Below, one piece after another: positions 6,548 to 7,092 of a stretch of DNA of 7,092 nucleotides. The first letter of the stretch is position 1, and every line of letters starts with the position of its first letter. The notes under the pieces are model-generated. The model saw only the letters and a program-made list of their open reading frames with translations, was not told the DNA's origin and made no database searches. Position numbers and translations under genes: made by a program. Origin of the DNA: an uncultured Phycisphaerales bacterium (GTDB lineage: Bacteria > Planctomycetota > Phycisphaerae > Sedimentisphaerales > Anaerobacaceae); NCBI GenBank assembly GCA_937868145.1, contig CALMMH010000605.1, positions 1-7,092 on the forward strand, written 5' to 3'.

Positions 6548-6907
6548 TCAACCTCGAGTCCATCGCCAGTAGCCGTAGATCAATCCGGCCTGCAAGAAAA
6601 GGATGGCTGCGGTGACCAGCCGGAAGCTCCGCTTGCAGGTCTTGTGCCGGAACAGTTGCTGCCCAACCAGCGTCGCAGGGCTGCCGCCCAACAGCGCGAC
6701 CAGATGCAGCACGACTTCGGGGATTCGCGTTCCGCCCGCCATCGCCTGCCGCTTGTCGAAGCCGTACAGCGACAGAGCTACGGCGTTCAGACTGATCAGG
6801 CCGGCATAGACCGGAGGCAACCCCACCTGCCACAGGAGCACAGCCAAGGCGATCGCCACGCCCAGAACGACGATAAGGACGCGTTTTATGAACCTATGTT
6901 TCTGCAT
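6548..6907 (-). CDS. DUF1294 family small membrane protein
   Basis: The 119-residue product matches the DUF1294 pattern well: a central YGFDKR (48-53), RIPE (61-64), LHLVALLGG (67-75) and LFRHKT (85-90), set among about four hydrophobic segments (7-27, 32-50, 65-83, 96-113). DUF1294 proteins are small integral membrane proteins of unknown function; in proteobacteria some are fused to a cold-shock RNA/DNA-binding domain, which is absent here. I chose the ATG at 6907 because GGGA (6914-6917) is 6 bases upstream and because a longer form (to 6985) would only add residues read out of frame from the preceding gene's zinc ribbon. The start overlaps the channel gene's end by 14 bases, and the helicase follows after 6 bases, so the three genes are probably co-translated. 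Confidence 0.88.
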   Translation of the reverse strand: MQKHRFIKRVLIVVLGVAIALAVLLWQVGLPPVYAGLISLNAVALSLYGFDKRQAMAGGTRIPEVVLHLVALLGGSPATLVGQQLFRHKTCKRSFRLVTAAILFLQAGLIYGYWRWTRG

Positions 6908-7092
6908 CGTGATTCCCATCCGGAGAGAGCTTCGCCCCGCAGCATTTGCAGAAGAGGGCATCCTGGTCGTGGCGGGAAAGACCACAGTCGGGACATCGCC
7001 GTGAAGCGGCAGAGCGTCGGGGATGGTTCTGGGCCCACTCCACCGTGACGATGCCCGTCGGAATGGCGATGATCTCGTATGCCGTTTTCTGC
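6894..7092 (-). CDS. C-terminal end of a voltage-gated-type potassium channel with zinc ribbon (5' end outside window)
   Basis: Reading the minus strand from 7091 gives 65 residues ending at TAG (6896-6894). The first part, AYEIIAIPTGIVTVEW, matches the end of the last pore helix (S6) in bacterial ion-transport (Kv-like) channels, whose usual form is close to YAIIAVPTGIV. After a basic linker comes a zinc ribbon, CPDCG (33-37 of the fragment) and CKCCGAKL (48-55), with the HDQDALFC spacer; this kind of terminal ribbon (CP.CG...HD.DA.FC..CG..L) is known to me from bacterial ion channels of this family. Codon phase is consistent to the window edge and no stop interrupts it. The channel would move K+ across the inner membrane, with the ribbon in the cytoplasm. 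Its stop lies inside the DUF1294 start region (14-base overlap), so it heads that operon or is an internal gene of it. Confidence 0.8.
   Translation of the reverse strand, partial: QKTAYEIIAIPTGIVTVEWAQNHPRRSAASRRCPDCGLSRHDQDALFCKCCGAKLSPDGNHDAET

Noticed and set aside
6908..6985. Longer N-terminus for DUF1294 starting at 6985
   Set aside because: These bases encode the zinc ribbon of the channel in another frame; the added residues are Ser/Pro/Arg-rich and not part of the family, and a Shine-Dalgarno precedes the ATG at 6907.

Overview
The window (about 60% G+C by eye, densely coded, eight protein genes, no RNA genes recognised) looks chromosomal and bacterial. The 455-residue protein with an N-terminal membrane helix and a pseudopilin-like tail, the ECF sigma factor paired with a small single-pass membrane protein, and the style of the partial first gene resemble Planctomycetota (Phycisphaerae-like) genomes. 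This placement is inference from protein style; there is no 16S or other marker here.

Layout. A partial plus-strand gene (1-363) ends the left side; it is a beta-rich, DUF1579/lipocalin-like protein. It faces a minus-strand outer-membrane beta-barrel gene (516-1247), and between the two convergent genes lies a long GC-rich inverted repeat (407-482). All other genes run on the minus strand, so they are read from right to left.

Right-hand group, in transcription order: the C-terminal end of a voltage-gated-type potassium channel with a terminal zinc ribbon (7092-6894, cut by the window edge and easily missed); a four-helix DUF1294 membrane protein (6907-6548) whose start overlaps the channel gene by 14 bases; and an 888-residue DEAH-box superfamily II helicase (6541-3875) that starts 6 bases after DUF1294 and carries a predicted transmembrane hairpin behind its motor. 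This membrane-attached helicase, tightly coupled to a small membrane protein, is the most unusual thing in the window.

Left-hand group: an ECF sigma factor starting at TTG (3801-3262), its probable anti-sigma factor (3265-2768, joined by an ATGA overlap) and the 455-residue membrane-anchored protein (2746-1379, GTG start). This is a typical cell-surface signalling arrangement; the beta-barrel gene follows after a 131-base leader rich in inverted repeats and might be a target of the regulon (speculative). The three non-ATG or ambiguous starts (TTG for sigma, GTG for the 455-residue protein, a shortened ATG for the beta-barrel) are each decided by a Shine-Dalgarno sequence.
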